Source: WYZ-LMO2 sp040514265 (GTDB taxonomy: Archaea; Halobacteriota; Archaeoglobi; Archaeoglobales; Archaeoglobaceae). Taken from it: DNA of 42,334 nt. The notes under the pieces are model-generated. The model did not search any database. It worked only from the letters and a program-made list of their open reading frames with translations, and was not told the origin of the DNA. Shown here one piece after another: positions 23,982-33,511 of this stretch (its first letter is position 1; each line of letters opens with the position of its first letter). The stretch is taken from contig JBEVCD010000009.1 of assembly GCA_040514265.1 (NCBI GenBank), positions 1 through 42,334 on the forward strand, written 5' to 3'. The position numbers and the translations under genes are program-made.

Positions 23982-24985
23982 AAGCCGTCCGAGTTCCGAA
24001 GGAGAGAGCTGAGGAGGTAAGAAGACTAGCCGAAAAGCTCGGAGTGAAGGATTCGAGGAGGCTAATCGTCGCGAAAGGGGACTTCGTGGAAATCCCCATC
24101 GTGGAGGGGGCGGAGGAGTTCTTCGCGGAGTACGAGATCGTCGAGCAGGAGGAGCCGGTCTTTGCCGGTAAGAGGAGACTTGCAGATTATCTGGAGGAAC
24201 TTTCACCCGGCGCTTCCAAGCTTCTCAGGAGCTACAAGATCGTCGGGGACATAATACTCGTCAAGATTCCACCCGAGCTCGAAGAGTACAAGGCGGAGAT
24301 AGGAGAAGCCCTTTTGAGTCTGCACAGAAACTGCAAAGCCGTCTGGTGGGACAGGGGGAAGGAGGGGATGCGGCGGAAGCCAAAACTGGAACTAATCGCC
24401 GGAAGCGGAAGCGAGACCATTCACAGAGAAAACGGTTGTCTCTTCAAGCTCGATGTCACGAAGGTGATGTTCAGCGCCGGTAACAAGGGAGAGAGGATGA
24501 GGATCGCGAAACTCGTCGGCGACGGCGAGGTCGTCGTGGACATGTTTGCGGGAATAGGATACTTCTCGATACCAATAGCCGTCCACTCGAAAGCTGAAAG
24601 AATATACTCGATAGAGATCAACCCTGAGTCCTACGCTTTTCTGCTAGAGAACATCAGGCTGAACAACGTCGAAAACGTGGTTCCGATCCTCGGAGACGCC
24701 ATGTTCGTTACACCGGAAGGCATCGCTGACAGAGTTGTGATGGGTCACATATACTGCCAGGACTTTTTGCCCGCAGCGGTGAGGGCGATAGAGCGGGAGG
24801 GAGTAGTACACTACCACGAGGCGGTCGCTGAAAGGGCGATCTGGAGACCGGTGGAAAGGGTAAAGAGGGTTTGCAGCAGAATGAACGCGGACTGCAGGAT
24901 ATTGAATTTTAGAAAAGTAAAAAACTACGCTCCGAGGGTCTTCCACGTCGTCGTGGACGCCAAGGTCACTCGCCGAAGGTTATAA
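23978..24985 (+). CDS. taw2: tRNA-Phe wybutosine enzyme Taw2 (aminocarboxypropyl transferase)
   Basis: Taw2 moves the 3-amino-3-carboxypropyl group of SAM onto 4-demethylwyosine at position 37 of tRNA-Phe. The 335-residue protein shares the Trm5/Tyw2 fold: an N-terminal region, KLDVTKVMFSAGNKGERMR, and the SAM-binding VVDMFAGIGYFSIP. Where Trm5 has an N-x-P-P type motif, this protein reads DRVVMGHI, followed by VVHYHEAVAE, the Taw2 pattern. That is why Taw2 is preferred to Trm5. It starts in an ATGA overlap with nmd3 and ends overlapping hisG tail to tail by 20 bases. Confidence 0.88.
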   Translation: MKAVRVPKERAEEVRRLAEKLGVKDSRRLIVAKGDFVEIPIVEGAEEFFAEYEIVEQEEPVFAGKRRLADYLEELSPGASKLLRSYKIVGDIILVKIPPELEEYKAEIGEALLSLHRNCKAVWWDRGKEGMRRKPKLELIAGSGSETIHRENGCLFKLDVTKVMFSAGNKGERMRIAKLVGDGEVVVDMFAGIGYFSIPIAVHSKAERIYSIEINPESYAFLLENIRLNNVENVVPILGDAMFVTPEGIADRVVMGHIYCQDFLPAAVRAIEREGVVHYHEAVAERAIWRPVERVKRVCSRMNADCRILNFRKVKNYAPRVFHVVVDAKVTRRRL

Positions 24986-25874
24986 CCGGAGCTGTCGCTA
25001 TTCTCTTTGCGCCCATAGCTCTGACAACGGGCTTCAGGAATTTGACCTCCGCCTTGTCCAGTATTATGTGTATAGCCGCTCCTCCCTTTGCGAGGGGCGA
25101 GACGGTCGGGTCGAAGCCCTTCGCGGTCAGATACTCGATTATCCTCCGCAGGTCCTCCTCGTTCGGGACGTTGAAGAACAGGCTAACGAGGTTTTTGGAC
25201 TCTATGACCTCCCTTATGTCCGTCACGACGTTCTCCATTACCTCCCTCTTCTCCCTATCCCGCAGAGACTCTTTGTTCGCTATGAAAGCGGAGTAGACAG
25301 GTTCCATGACGACGTCGATGATTCTGCATCGGTTCTCCTTCAGGGTTGTTCCGAACTCCGTGACCTCGATTATCATGTCGGCTTCCGGCATGGGCGGCAG
25401 GAGGGAGGCTTCGGTCTTTCCGATCGGGTCGAATATCACTGCATCCAGTCCGTGCTCTTCGGCGTACTTCTTCGCTATCTCGGGAAATTCCGAGGCTATG
25501 AATATCTTCCTGTCGCCTACGGCAGCCTTGAAGTCGTCGATCGACCAGACGTCTGGGTAAACGTCCTCGCTGACGGCTGCCACGAGCTTCGTCGGTCTCA
25601 GCGGCAGTCTTGCAAGCACTTCGACGTTCCTGAGCTCCATCTTCAGTCTCCAGTTTTCAAGTATGTCTTCGCCCGTGAATCCGCCGTCTCCCTTGCCCAT
25701 CTCGATGTAGAACGGCATGATCTGCGGTCTAACCTGCTTGAAGACTATCTTCGGGTGGTCTACGTCTATGATGTACCCTCTCTCGCTCTTGCTTAACCTG
25801 TAGCCGGCTGTAACCAGCGCGTCCCATATCGGCTTTTCGAGGTGACCGTCTGGAAAGTATATCTTGACCTTCAT
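24966..25874 (-). CDS. hisG: ATP phosphoribosyltransferase, long form
   Basis: HisG joins ATP and PRPP, the first and feedback-controlled step of histidine synthesis. The 302-residue protein has the type II periplasmic-binding fold (FPDGHLEKPIWDALVTAGY; RPQIMPFYIEMGKGDGGFTGEDIL), a PRPP loop (EVTEFGTTLKEN) and a C-terminal regulatory domain (SLFFNVPNEEDLRRIIEYL...VSPLAKGGAAIHIIL), making it the long form that needs no HisZ. The PRPP loop has Phe where Thr or Ser is common, so activity deserves a check. No other his genes lie nearby. It follows the acyl-CoA dehydrogenase by 33 bases and may have its own promoter (ACTTTTTAGC, about 25889-25898). Confidence 0.88.
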   Translation of the reverse strand: MKVKIYFPDGHLEKPIWDALVTAGYRLSKSERGYIIDVDHPKIVFKQVRPQIMPFYIEMGKGDGGFTGEDILENWRLKMELRNVEVLARLPLRPTKLVAAVSEDVYPDVWSIDDFKAAVGDRKIFIASEFPEIAKKYAEEHGLDAVIFDPIGKTEASLLPPMPEADMIIEVTEFGTTLKENRCRIIDVVMEPVYSAFIANKESLRDREKREVMENVVTDIREVIESKNLVSLFFNVPNEEDLRRIIEYLTAKGFDPTVSPLAKGGAAIHIILDKAEVKFLKPVVRAMGAKRIATAPVITFGE

Positions 25875-25907
25875 CTGCTCTCCGCGAGCTTCTCTGCTAA
25901 AAAGTTT

Positions 25908-27152
25908 TCACTCGTAGACCTTCTCCCACTCCTTGTACCAGTCCATCGCGTCCTTCTCGTAGTCCCTCCCTTTAGCTGGTAGCCCCATGAGCTTGTAAGT
26001 TTCGTGCTGTATCAGGACCTTCATGATCTCGTTGCTACCCGTCCAGATCGGAGCCAGACGCATGTCGCGCAACATCCTTTCTACAGGATAAACTTGCGTG
26101 TATCCTATGCCGCCGAGGATCTGCATCGCAATGTTTACGACTTCCCAGCCGACGTCGGTGGCAAAGTACTTCGCCTCGCTCACGAGGCGGCGGGGGTCGC
26201 CAAAGGCTCCGGCGTCGTGAAGGTCCGCAGCCTTTGCGGCTGTGTAAACTAAGGCTCTGGCTGCGTCGAGCTTGGTTACGGCTTCGGCGACCATGAAGTT
26301 CACGCCCTGAAATTCCCTTATCTTTCTTCCGAAGGCTTTTCTCTTGTCAGAATACTTGACGGCTACCTCCAGAGCAGCCCTCGCAAGTCCGACTGCTCCG
26401 GCTGCCGAGGTCAGCCTTTCCGGAATCATCATGCGATTGAAAATCACGCGGGCGTTGTTGACCTCGCCGAGCCGATACTCGTCCGGAACTTCGACGTCCT
26501 TGAAGACTATGCGAGCCGTCCCCATTCCCCTGAAGCCGAGGAGGTTGTAAACTTCCTCGACCTCTACGCCCATGTCTCTCTCGACGAGGAAAGCCGTCAG
26601 GGCTTTGTGTCCGGGAGCGTTGGGGTCCGTGCGGGCGTATATGAGGTAGAAGTCCGCAACCTTACCGCCGGCTATGAACCTCTTCTGTCCGTTCAGAACC
26701 CACACGTTCCCCCTCTTCTCAGCCCTCGTCGTCGTCCCGAAGAAGTCGCTCCCTCCTCTCGGCTCCGTGAGCCCCTCAGCCGATATTTTCTTACCCCTTA
26801 TTATCGGCTTCAGAAACTCCTCCTTCTGCCACTCGCTGCCGAATCTGTATATCGCCTCGCCGACTATGCTCACCATCGCGTAGGCGCAGCCGAGCCCCAT
26901 GCCGAGCGTGCCTATCTCCTCCATGGCTACACTTTCGGCAGTCCAGCTGAGCTCTCTGCCGCCGCACTCTTCGGGAAACCTCAGTCCGAGAAGTCCGGCT
27001 TTGGCTGCAGCCTGCACAAACTCAAAAGGATAGTCCACCTCGTTTCTGTCCATCTTCCTCAGCAGCTCCGGGTCAACGCTGGCTACAAAATCCCTGACCT
27101 CCTCCCTGAGCCTGACCTCCTCTTCGGTCAGGAGAACGTCGTTTTCGAGCAT
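25908..27152 (-). CDS. Acyl-CoA dehydrogenase
   Basis: This FAD enzyme oxidises an acyl-CoA to the enoyl-CoA in fatty or branched-chain acid breakdown, for which Archaeoglobus carries many paralogues. The 414-residue protein has the flavin and substrate motifs AEGLTEPRGGSDFFGTTTRAE and RKAFGRKIREFQGV, and near the end YPVERMLRDMRLAPIWTGSNEIMK. The usual catalytic glutamate of medium-chain enzymes (IYEGT) is Thr in IWTGS. E245 in IPERLTSAAG matches the alternative base position of isovaleryl- and long-chain enzymes. The ATG at 27152 lacks a strong ribosome binding site; AAAAATTATTTTC around 27175 may be its TATA region. Confidence 0.93.
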   Translation of the reverse strand: MLENDVLLTEEEVRLREEVRDFVASVDPELLRKMDRNEVDYPFEFVQAAAKAGLLGLRFPEECGGRELSWTAESVAMEEIGTLGMGLGCAYAMVSIVGEAIYRFGSEWQKEEFLKPIIRGKKISAEGLTEPRGGSDFFGTTTRAEKRGNVWVLNGQKRFIAGGKVADFYLIYARTDPNAPGHKALTAFLVERDMGVEVEEVYNLLGFRGMGTARIVFKDVEVPDEYRLGEVNNARVIFNRMMIPERLTSAAGAVGLARAALEVAVKYSDKRKAFGRKIREFQGVNFMVAEAVTKLDAARALVYTAAKAADLHDAGAFGDPRRLVSEAKYFATDVGWEVVNIAMQILGGIGYTQVYPVERMLRDMRLAPIWTGSNEIMKVLIQHETYKLMGLPAKGRDYEKDAMDWYKEWEKVYE

Positions 27153-27202
27153 GTCGGGCGATGATAGAAAGAAAATAATTTTTGATTTCGGAGGAAGTGA
27201 GT

Positions 27203-27218
27203 CGAAAGCTTTTTTAAT
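27203..27218 (+). promoter_or_regulatory. BRE/TATA promoter of the RNA polymerase operon
   Basis: CGAAAG (27203-27208) followed by CTTTTTTAAT (27209-27218) fits a BRE and TATA box, with a start near 27240 and a leader holding GGAGGAAGGG ahead of rpoH. A second TATA-like GATTATAAT at 27242-27250 would start transcription too close to the ribosome binding site. Confidence 0.6.
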
Positions 27219-27273
27219 CGGTTCGAAACCCCCTCGGTAAAGATTATAATGCGCAACCTGTAGGAGGAAGGGT

Positions 27274-27507
27274 ATGAAGTTCCGCCTTCAGGACCACATC
27301 CTGGTTCCGAAGCATGAAGTTCTGAGTAAGGAGGAGGCTGAGGAACTTCTCAAGTTACTAGGTGTCAGTAAGGAGCAGCTACCGAAGATAAAAGCTAGCG
27401 ATCCGATAGTGAAGGAGATAGGTGCGAAGCCCGGAGACATTGTGAAAATCACGCGTGAAAGTCTTACCGCTGGGAAGAGTGTATTTTACAGACTCGTTGT
27501 CGACTAG
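27274..27507 (+). CDS. rpoH: RNA polymerase subunit H (Rpb5-like)
   Basis: RpoH is the archaeal counterpart of the C-terminal domain of eukaryotic Rpb5 and sits in the lower jaw of RNA polymerase. The 77-residue protein reads DHILVPKHEVLSKEEAEELL, then KIKASDPIVKEIGAKPGDIV and ends YRLVV, the standard pattern and size. GGAGGAAGGG at 27262-27271 precedes the ATG. It is the first gene of the large transcription and translation operon running to 38544. Confidence 0.97.
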   Translation: MKFRLQDHILVPKHEVLSKEEAEELLKLLGVSKEQLPKIKASDPIVKEIGAKPGDIVKITRESLTAGKSVFYRLVVD

Positions 27508-27537
27508 CACTATGAGAAGTTTTGGTGGGTGGTGAAG

Positions 27538-29079
27538 ATGCTGGACACGCGCGTTTTGGCTAGAGCCTACTTTACCCACGATCGTCTCGTGAAGCACCAG
27601 ATAGATTCCTTCAACAGGTTCATAGACGAGGGGCTTCAGAGGGTTATAGACGAGCAGAAGGTGATCGAGCTCGACATACCGAACGTTTACGTCGAGCTGG
27701 GGAGAGTCAGGGTGGGCACGCCGATAGTCAAGGAAGCCGATGGAACTCGCATGCCCCTGCTACCAGCCGACGCCAGGCTCAGAAACCTGAACTACGCTGC
27801 ACCGATTTACCTCGAATGCACTGTTTATGATGAGGGTAAGCAGCTCGAAACGGAGTACGTCGAGATAGGGATGCTGCCGGTGATGTTGAAGTCAAAAATA
27901 TGCAACCTCCATCCGGACCACATTGACAACGCCTTGAGGCACGCGAGGAAGGTGGAGTTCCCGGAGAAGCTCAGCTACGAGGAGAAGCTCGTAAAAGCCG
28001 GCGAGGACCCGTGCGATCCCGGCGGTTACTTCATAATAAACGGGAGCGAGAGGGCTCTCGTAACACTCGAAGACCTGGCTCCCAACAAGATCCTGCTCGA
28101 GAGGGAAGAGAAGTACGGAGAAATGGTTGAAATCGCGAAGTGCTTCAGCCAGAAGGGAGGATACAGAGCTTTGATAGTCGTGGAGAGGGGTAAGAACAAC
28201 ATACTCGAAGTCACGTTCCCGCAGCTTCCGAGACCGATAAAGCTCGTGAACCTCATGCGAGCTCTCGGCGTCGAGACCGATCAGGAGATAGTCGAAATGG
28301 TCAGCACGAACCCCGAGATCGTCAAGTACATGTTGCAGAACGTCGAGGAAGCTGACGTCGACAGCTACGAGGAGGCGATAGAGTACATAGGGCGCCGCGT
28401 CGCTCCGGGGCAGAGCAGGGAGTACAGGATTCAGAGGGCTGAGCAGGTCCTCGATCAGTACTTCCTGCCTCACCTCGGCATAGACAAGGAAGCCAGGAGG
28501 GCGAAGGCTTTCTTCCTCGCGAGAATGGCTGAGATGGTCTTCGAGCTGTATCTGGGCATGCGGAGGGAGGACGACAAGGATCACTACGCCAACAAGCGTC
28601 TGAAGCTCGCGGGTGACCTCATGGAGGAGATATTCCGTGTGGCTTTCCTCAGACTCATAAAGGACGTGAAGTATCAGCTTGAGAGGGCTAAGGTGAGGGG
28701 TAGACCGCTGCGCATGAGCACAGCCGTTCGCAGCGACGTCCTTACGGACAGACTAATGCACCCGATGGCTACCGGCAACTGGGTCGGCGGAAGGACGGGC
28801 GTCTCGCAGCTGATAGACAGGCACAACTACATGTCGATACTCTCGCACCTCCGCCGCGTCGTCTCTCCGCTCTCACGCTCCCAGCCGCATTTCGAGGCGA
28901 GGGACCTTCACCCCACGCAGTGGGGAAGAGTTTGCCCGTCCGAAACCCCAGAAGGTCCGAACTGTGGTCTCGTCAAGAACTTCGCTCAGTACGCTGAGGT
29001 TAGCGTCGGAACGGACGAGGAGGAAGTTAAGAAGATTCTTTTCACGACGCTCGGCGTTCAGCCGATAAGGGGTGGTTAG
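27538..29079 (+). CDS. rpoB2: RNA polymerase subunit B'' (N-terminal half of B)
   Basis: B'' is the N-terminal part of the second largest polymerase subunit, which is split in many euryarchaea. The 513-residue protein starts MLDTRVLARAYF and contains the DPGGYFIINGSERALVTLEDLAPN and FLPHLG segments. It ends with the fork-loop region RVVSPLSRSQPHFEARDLHPTQ...CPSETPEGPNCGLVKN. ATG at 27538 after GGTGGGTGGTGA is preferred; a GTG at 27529 is in frame. Its stop is one base before the start of rpoB1. The split is normal for the lineage, not a disruption. Confidence 0.96.
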   Translation: MLDTRVLARAYFTHDRLVKHQIDSFNRFIDEGLQRVIDEQKVIELDIPNVYVELGRVRVGTPIVKEADGTRMPLLPADARLRNLNYAAPIYLECTVYDEGKQLETEYVEIGMLPVMLKSKICNLHPDHIDNALRHARKVEFPEKLSYEEKLVKAGEDPCDPGGYFIINGSERALVTLEDLAPNKILLEREEKYGEMVEIAKCFSQKGGYRALIVVERGKNNILEVTFPQLPRPIKLVNLMRALGVETDQEIVEMVSTNPEIVKYMLQNVEEADVDSYEEAIEYIGRRVAPGQSREYRIQRAEQVLDQYFLPHLGIDKEARRAKAFFLARMAEMVFELYLGMRREDDKDHYANKRLKLAGDLMEEIFRVAFLRLIKDVKYQLERAKVRGRPLRMSTAVRSDVLTDRLMHPMATGNWVGGRTGVSQLIDRHNYMSILSHLRRVVSPLSRSQPHFEARDLHPTQWGRVCPSETPEGPNCGLVKNFAQYAEVSVGTDEEEVKKILFTTLGVQPIRGG

Positions 29080-29080
29080 C

Positions 29081-30895
29081 GTGAGGAAGTGTCGCGTTTA
29101 CGTTAACGGAGCTCTTGTAGGATTTCACGATAACGGAGAAGAGCTGGCAAGAAAGATTCGCGAGCTCAGGAGGAAGGGCAAGATATCGAATCAGGTAAAC
29201 GTAGCATACTATCCCGACTCGAACGAGGTCAGAATAAACACAGACGCCGGCAGAGCGAGAAGACCCCTCATCGTGGTGAAAGACGGAAAACCGCTCGTGA
29301 CGGAGAGGGACATCGAAAAACTGAAGAAAGGGGAGATTACGTTCGACGACCTCGTAAGGCAGGGTAAGATCGAGTTTCTCGATGCCGAGGAAGAGGAGAA
29401 CGCTTACATAGCCGTCTACGAGGACGAGCTTACGAAGGAGCACACGCACCTCGAACTCGACCCGTCGCTAATCGTCGGAATATGCACGGGCAGCATACCT
29501 TACGCAGAGCACAACGCGTCGCCCCGCAACACCATGGGAGCTGCGATGATAAAGCAGAGCCTCGGAATCCCGTATTCCAACATCGCCTGGCGCGTGGACA
29601 CGAGGGCTCACCTCCTGCAGCACCCCCAGGTTCCCATAGTCACGACCGACACGCAGAGGGTGATAAAGTTCGACGAGAGACCGGCTGGTCAGAACTTCGT
29701 CGTCGCCGTGCTGAGCTACGAGGGCTACAACATTGAAGATGCAGTGATATTCAACAAGGGGAGCATAGACAGAGGTCTCGCGAGGTCGTTCTTCTTCAGA
29801 ACCTACGAGACCGAGGAGATTCGTTATCCGGGAGGTCAGGAAGACCGCTTCGAGATACCCGGTGCCGACGTCTCGGGCTTCAGAGGGGCTGAAGCCTACA
29901 AGCACCTCGACGAGGACGGCCTGGTCTTCCCGGAAACGGAGGTCGGTCCAGATGACGTGCTGATCGGAAAAACGTCACCGCCTCGATTCCTCGAAGAGCC
30001 GACGGAACTCGGAATATCTCCGCAGAAGAGGCGCGAAACATCGGTTACGATGAGGAGCAACGAGAGGGGAGTGGTTGACGCTGTCTTCCTCATGCAGTCG
30101 GAGAGCGGTATGAAGCTCGCGAAGGTCAGAGTTAGGGATCTCCGCATACCCGAGCTCGGCGATAAGTTCGCATCCCGCCACGGGCAGAAAGGAGTTATAG
30201 GGCTGATAGTGCCCGAAGAGGACATGCCGTTCACGGAGTCGGGAATAGTTCCCGACATGATCCTCAACCCACACGCCATACCTTCGAGAATGACGGTCGG
30301 TCACATTCTGGAGATGATAGGCGGTAAGGTTGGCTGCCTGGAAGGAAGACGAGTGGATGGAACGATATTCCACGGTGAGAAGGAGGAGGATCTCAGAGCC
30401 ATACTGAAAGCTTACGGTTTCAGCCACACGGGCAAGGAGGTAATGTACGATGGCATAACGGGGAAGAGGTACGTTGTCGACATATTTGTCGGCGTGATAT
30501 ACTACCAGAAGCTGCACCACATGGTTTCGAACAAGATACACGCCAGAAGCAGAGGACCCGTGCAGATCCTCACGAGACAGCCCACCGAGGGACGGTCGAG
30601 GAAAGGCGGGCTGCGTTTCGGAGAGATGGAGAGGGACGTGCTCATAGGGCACGGTGCTGCTCTGCTGCTGAAGGACAGGCTGCTGGAAGAGTCCGACAAG
30701 GTTGAACTCTGGGTCTGCGGAAACTGCGGGCACATAGCGATGTACGACTTCAGGCGGAACACCGCTTACTGTAAAGTCTGCGACGACGACAGCAATGTCC
30801 ACAGGGTGGAGATGAGCTACGCTTTCAAGCTTCTGCTCGACGAGCTCAAGTCCATGATGATAGCTCCCCGCCTGATCTTGGGCGACAAGGCGTGA
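29081..30895 (+). CDS. rpoB1: RNA polymerase subunit B' (C-terminal half of B)
   Basis: B' carries the catalytic half of the second largest subunit, including the hybrid-binding and wall regions. The 604-residue protein contains YAEHNASPRNTMGAAM, LSYEGYNIEDAVIFNKGSI, the KFASRHGQKGVIG loop and, near the C-terminus, a zinc-binding pair CGNCGHIAMYDF and CKVC. It ends SYAFKLLLDELKSM. GTG at 29081 is preferred to a GTG nine bases earlier inside rpoB2, because GGGGTGG lies just upstream and the product begins with the family sequence RKCRVYVNG. rpoA1 follows after nine bases. Confidence 0.96.
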   Translation: MRKCRVYVNGALVGFHDNGEELARKIRELRRKGKISNQVNVAYYPDSNEVRINTDAGRARRPLIVVKDGKPLVTERDIEKLKKGEITFDDLVRQGKIEFLDAEEEENAYIAVYEDELTKEHTHLELDPSLIVGICTGSIPYAEHNASPRNTMGAAMIKQSLGIPYSNIAWRVDTRAHLLQHPQVPIVTTDTQRVIKFDERPAGQNFVVAVLSYEGYNIEDAVIFNKGSIDRGLARSFFFRTYETEEIRYPGGQEDRFEIPGADVSGFRGAEAYKHLDEDGLVFPETEVGPDDVLIGKTSPPRFLEEPTELGISPQKRRETSVTMRSNERGVVDAVFLMQSESGMKLAKVRVRDLRIPELGDKFASRHGQKGVIGLIVPEEDMPFTESGIVPDMILNPHAIPSRMTVGHILEMIGGKVGCLEGRRVDGTIFHGEKEEDLRAILKAYGFSHTGKEVMYDGITGKRYVVDIFVGVIYYQKLHHMVSNKIHARSRGPVQILTRQPTEGRSRKGGLRFGEMERDVLIGHGAALLLKDRLLEESDKVELWVCGNCGHIAMYDFRRNTAYCKVCDDDSNVHRVEMSYAFKLLLDELKSMMIAPRLILGDKA

Positions 30896-30904
30896 GGTGG
30901 TGTT

Positions 30905-33511
30905 ATGGTACCGAAGAAGATAGCCGCGATAAAGTTCGAGGTCCTCTCACCGCAGGAAATCAGGAGAATGAGTGTAGCCAAGATCGTGACTCCGGAAACG
31001 TACGATGATGACGGTTTTCCTATTGAAGGCGGTCTTATGGATCCGCGCCTCGGTGTAATCGACCCCGGACTACGTTGCAAAACGTGCGGAGGAAAAGCCG
31101 GCGAGTGCCCGGGGCACTTCGGACACATAGAGCTCGCAGCCCCAGTAATACACGTAGGGTACGCAAAGTTGATAGCAAGGCTCCTGAACGGAACCTGCAG
31201 GGAGTGCGGCAGGATACTGCTCAAAGACGAGAGGAGGGACAAGTTTATAGCGGAGATCGAGAAGAGGAAGAGGCTCAACCAGAGTTACGACGATGTCATA
31301 AAGGAGGTCTTCAGACTCACCAAGGCTGCGAGGAAGTGTCCGCACTGCGGAGCTGAGCAGATCGAAGTTAAATTCGAGAAGCCGACGTTCTACTACGAAG
31401 GAGAGCACAGATTGACGCCGCGCGATGTCAGGGAGAGACTTGAAAAGATACCGGACGAGGACCTCCCAGCCTTCGGGCTTGACCCCAAAGCCGTAAGACC
31501 GGAGTGGTTCGTGCTCACAGTTTTGCCGGTTCCGCCAGTTACGGTCAGACCTTCCATAATCCTCGAAACCGGTCAGAGGAGCGAGGACGACCTGACACAC
31601 AAGCTCGTAGACATAATAAGGATAAACCAGCGTTTCCTCGAAAACAAGGAAGCCGGAGCGCCCCAGCAGATCCTCGAAGACCTGTGGGAGCTCCTTCAGT
31701 ACCACATAACGACCTACTTGGACAACGAGGTCAGCGGGATACCTCCAGCAAGACACAGAAGCGGTAGACCGCTGAAAACACTCGCACAGAGGCTTAAGGG
31801 GAAGGAAGGTAGATTCAGAAAGTCTCTGAGCGGCAAGCGAGTAAACTTCTCCGCGAGAACGGTTATAAGCCCTGATCCTTGCCTCAGCATAAACGAGGTC
31901 GGAGTTCCGATTGAGATAGCGGAGGAACTGACAGTTCCGATTTACGTGACGCCGAGGAACATAGAAATCGCCAGGGAGTTCATACTGAGGAGGGAGCACC
32001 CGAAGGCGAACTACGTCGTAAGACCGGATGGCAAAAGGATAAAGGTGATCGACAGCAACCGCGAGGAGCTCGCCGAAAAGATAGCTCCGGGCTGGATAGT
32101 GGAGAGGCAGCTGATGGACGGCGACATCGTGCTGTTCAACAGACAACCCTCGCTGCACAGGATGAGTATAATGGCTCACTACGTTAGGGTGTTACCTTAC
32201 AAGACCTTCAGGCTGAACCCAGCCGTCTGTCCGCCTTACAACGCTGATTTCGACGGCGACGAGATGAACCTACACGTGCCCCAGAGCCTCGAAGCGCAGG
32301 CTGAGGCAAAGATCCTTATGGCTGTTCAGGAGCACATACTCAGCCCGCGTTTCGGCGGACCCATAATAGGAGGAATACACGACCACATCAGCGGTCTCTA
32401 CCTGCTCACGAGGGGAGAGAAGTACTTCACGAGGGGCGAGGCTATGCAGCTCCTCAGAGCAGTCGACGTCTCGGAGATACCGGTAAAGGACAGATACACG
32501 GGCAAGGAGATATTCAGCTACATACTGCCCGACATAACCCTCGAATTCAAGGCGGAGGTCTGTCAGGGGTGTGAGGAGTGCAAGGGCGAGAACTGCGAGC
32601 ACGACGCCTACGTTGTCATAAGAAACGGCAAGCTGCTGAAGGGAACGATAGACGAGAAGGCAGTCGGGGCGTTCAAGGGAATCATAATCGACGAAATAAT
32701 AAGAAAGTACGGGACGGAGGAGGCTAAGAAGTTCATAGACCGCATGACGCAGCTCGCCATAAGGGTGATAACGAGCATCGGCTTCACCGTCGGCATCGAC
32801 GATGTAGAGGTGCCGAAAGAGGCTGAGGAACAGATCGCGGAGATAATAAAGGAGGCTGAGAAGCGGGTCGAGGAGCTGATAAAAGCGTACAGGGAGGGCA
32901 ACCTCGAACCCATGCCCGGAAGGAGCCTGGAGGAAACACTCGAAATGCGCATAATGAGGGAGCTCGGAAAGGCTAGAGACCAAGCCGGAAGGATAGCAAG
33001 CAGATACCTCGGTCTGAACAACGCAGCCGTCATAATGGCTGTCAGCGGCGCTCGCGGATCGATGCTGAATCTCACGCAGATGGCAGCCTGCATAGGGCAG
33101 CAGTCGGTCAGGGGTGAGAGGCTGCACAGAGGATACACGTACTCCAACAGGACTCTACCCCACTTCAAGCCCGGCGATTTGGGAGCCGAGGCGAGGGGAT
33201 TCGTGAGAAGTAGCTACAAGAAGGGACTTTCGCCGATCGAGTTCTTCTTCCACGCGGCTGGAGGTAGAGAAGGTCTCGTCGACACAGCCGTCAGAACATC
33301 GCAGAGCGGTTACCTGCAGCGCAGAATGATCAACGCTCTGCAGGATCTGAAAGTCGAATACGACGGAACCGTAAGGGAGCAAACTTCCGGCGTTATAGTT
33401 CAGTACCGCTACGGCGAGGACGGCGTGGATCCGATGAAGAGCTACAGAGGAAAAGCCGTCGACGTTAGAAGGATCCTTAAAGAGATAGTTGAAGAGGTGA
33501 GAGGGGCATGA
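30905..33511 (+). CDS. rpoA1: RNA polymerase subunit A' (catalytic)
   Basis: A' is the N-terminal part of the largest subunit and holds the active-site magnesium loop. The 868-residue protein has zinc-type motifs CKTCGGKAGECPGHFGH and CRECGR...CPHCG. The clamp and lid region includes GKEGRFRKSLSGKRVNFSART, and the active-site NADFDGDEMN has aspartates 448, 450 and 452. A second zinc-like cluster CQGCEECKGENCEHD near residue 555 belongs to the archaeal form. The bridge-helix region is SGARGSMLNLTQMAACIGQQ. It ends in an ATGA overlap with rpoA2. Confidence 0.97.
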   Translation: MVPKKIAAIKFEVLSPQEIRRMSVAKIVTPETYDDDGFPIEGGLMDPRLGVIDPGLRCKTCGGKAGECPGHFGHIELAAPVIHVGYAKLIARLLNGTCRECGRILLKDERRDKFIAEIEKRKRLNQSYDDVIKEVFRLTKAARKCPHCGAEQIEVKFEKPTFYYEGEHRLTPRDVRERLEKIPDEDLPAFGLDPKAVRPEWFVLTVLPVPPVTVRPSIILETGQRSEDDLTHKLVDIIRINQRFLENKEAGAPQQILEDLWELLQYHITTYLDNEVSGIPPARHRSGRPLKTLAQRLKGKEGRFRKSLSGKRVNFSARTVISPDPCLSINEVGVPIEIAEELTVPIYVTPRNIEIAREFILRREHPKANYVVRPDGKRIKVIDSNREELAEKIAPGWIVERQLMDGDIVLFNRQPSLHRMSIMAHYVRVLPYKTFRLNPAVCPPYNADFDGDEMNLHVPQSLEAQAEAKILMAVQEHILSPRFGGPIIGGIHDHISGLYLLTRGEKYFTRGEAMQLLRAVDVSEIPVKDRYTGKEIFSYILPDITLEFKAEVCQGCEECKGENCEHDAYVVIRNGKLLKGTIDEKAVGAFKGIIIDEIIRKYGTEEAKKFIDRMTQLAIRVITSIGFTVGIDDVEVPKEAEEQIAEIIKEAEKRVEELIKAYREGNLEPMPGRSLEETLEMRIMRELGKARDQAGRIASRYLGLNNAAVIMAVSGARGSMLNLTQMAACIGQQSVRGERLHRGYTYSNRTLPHFKPGDLGAEARGFVRSSYKKGLSPIEFFFHAAGGREGLVDTAVRTSQSGYLQRRMINALQDLKVEYDGTVREQTSGVIVQYRYGEDGVDPMKSYRGKAVDVRRILKEIVEEVRGA

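Noticed and set aside
31070..32179. 369-codon minus-strand frame opposite rpoA1
   Set aside because: Fully antisense to the catalytic polymerase subunit with no protein-like features.
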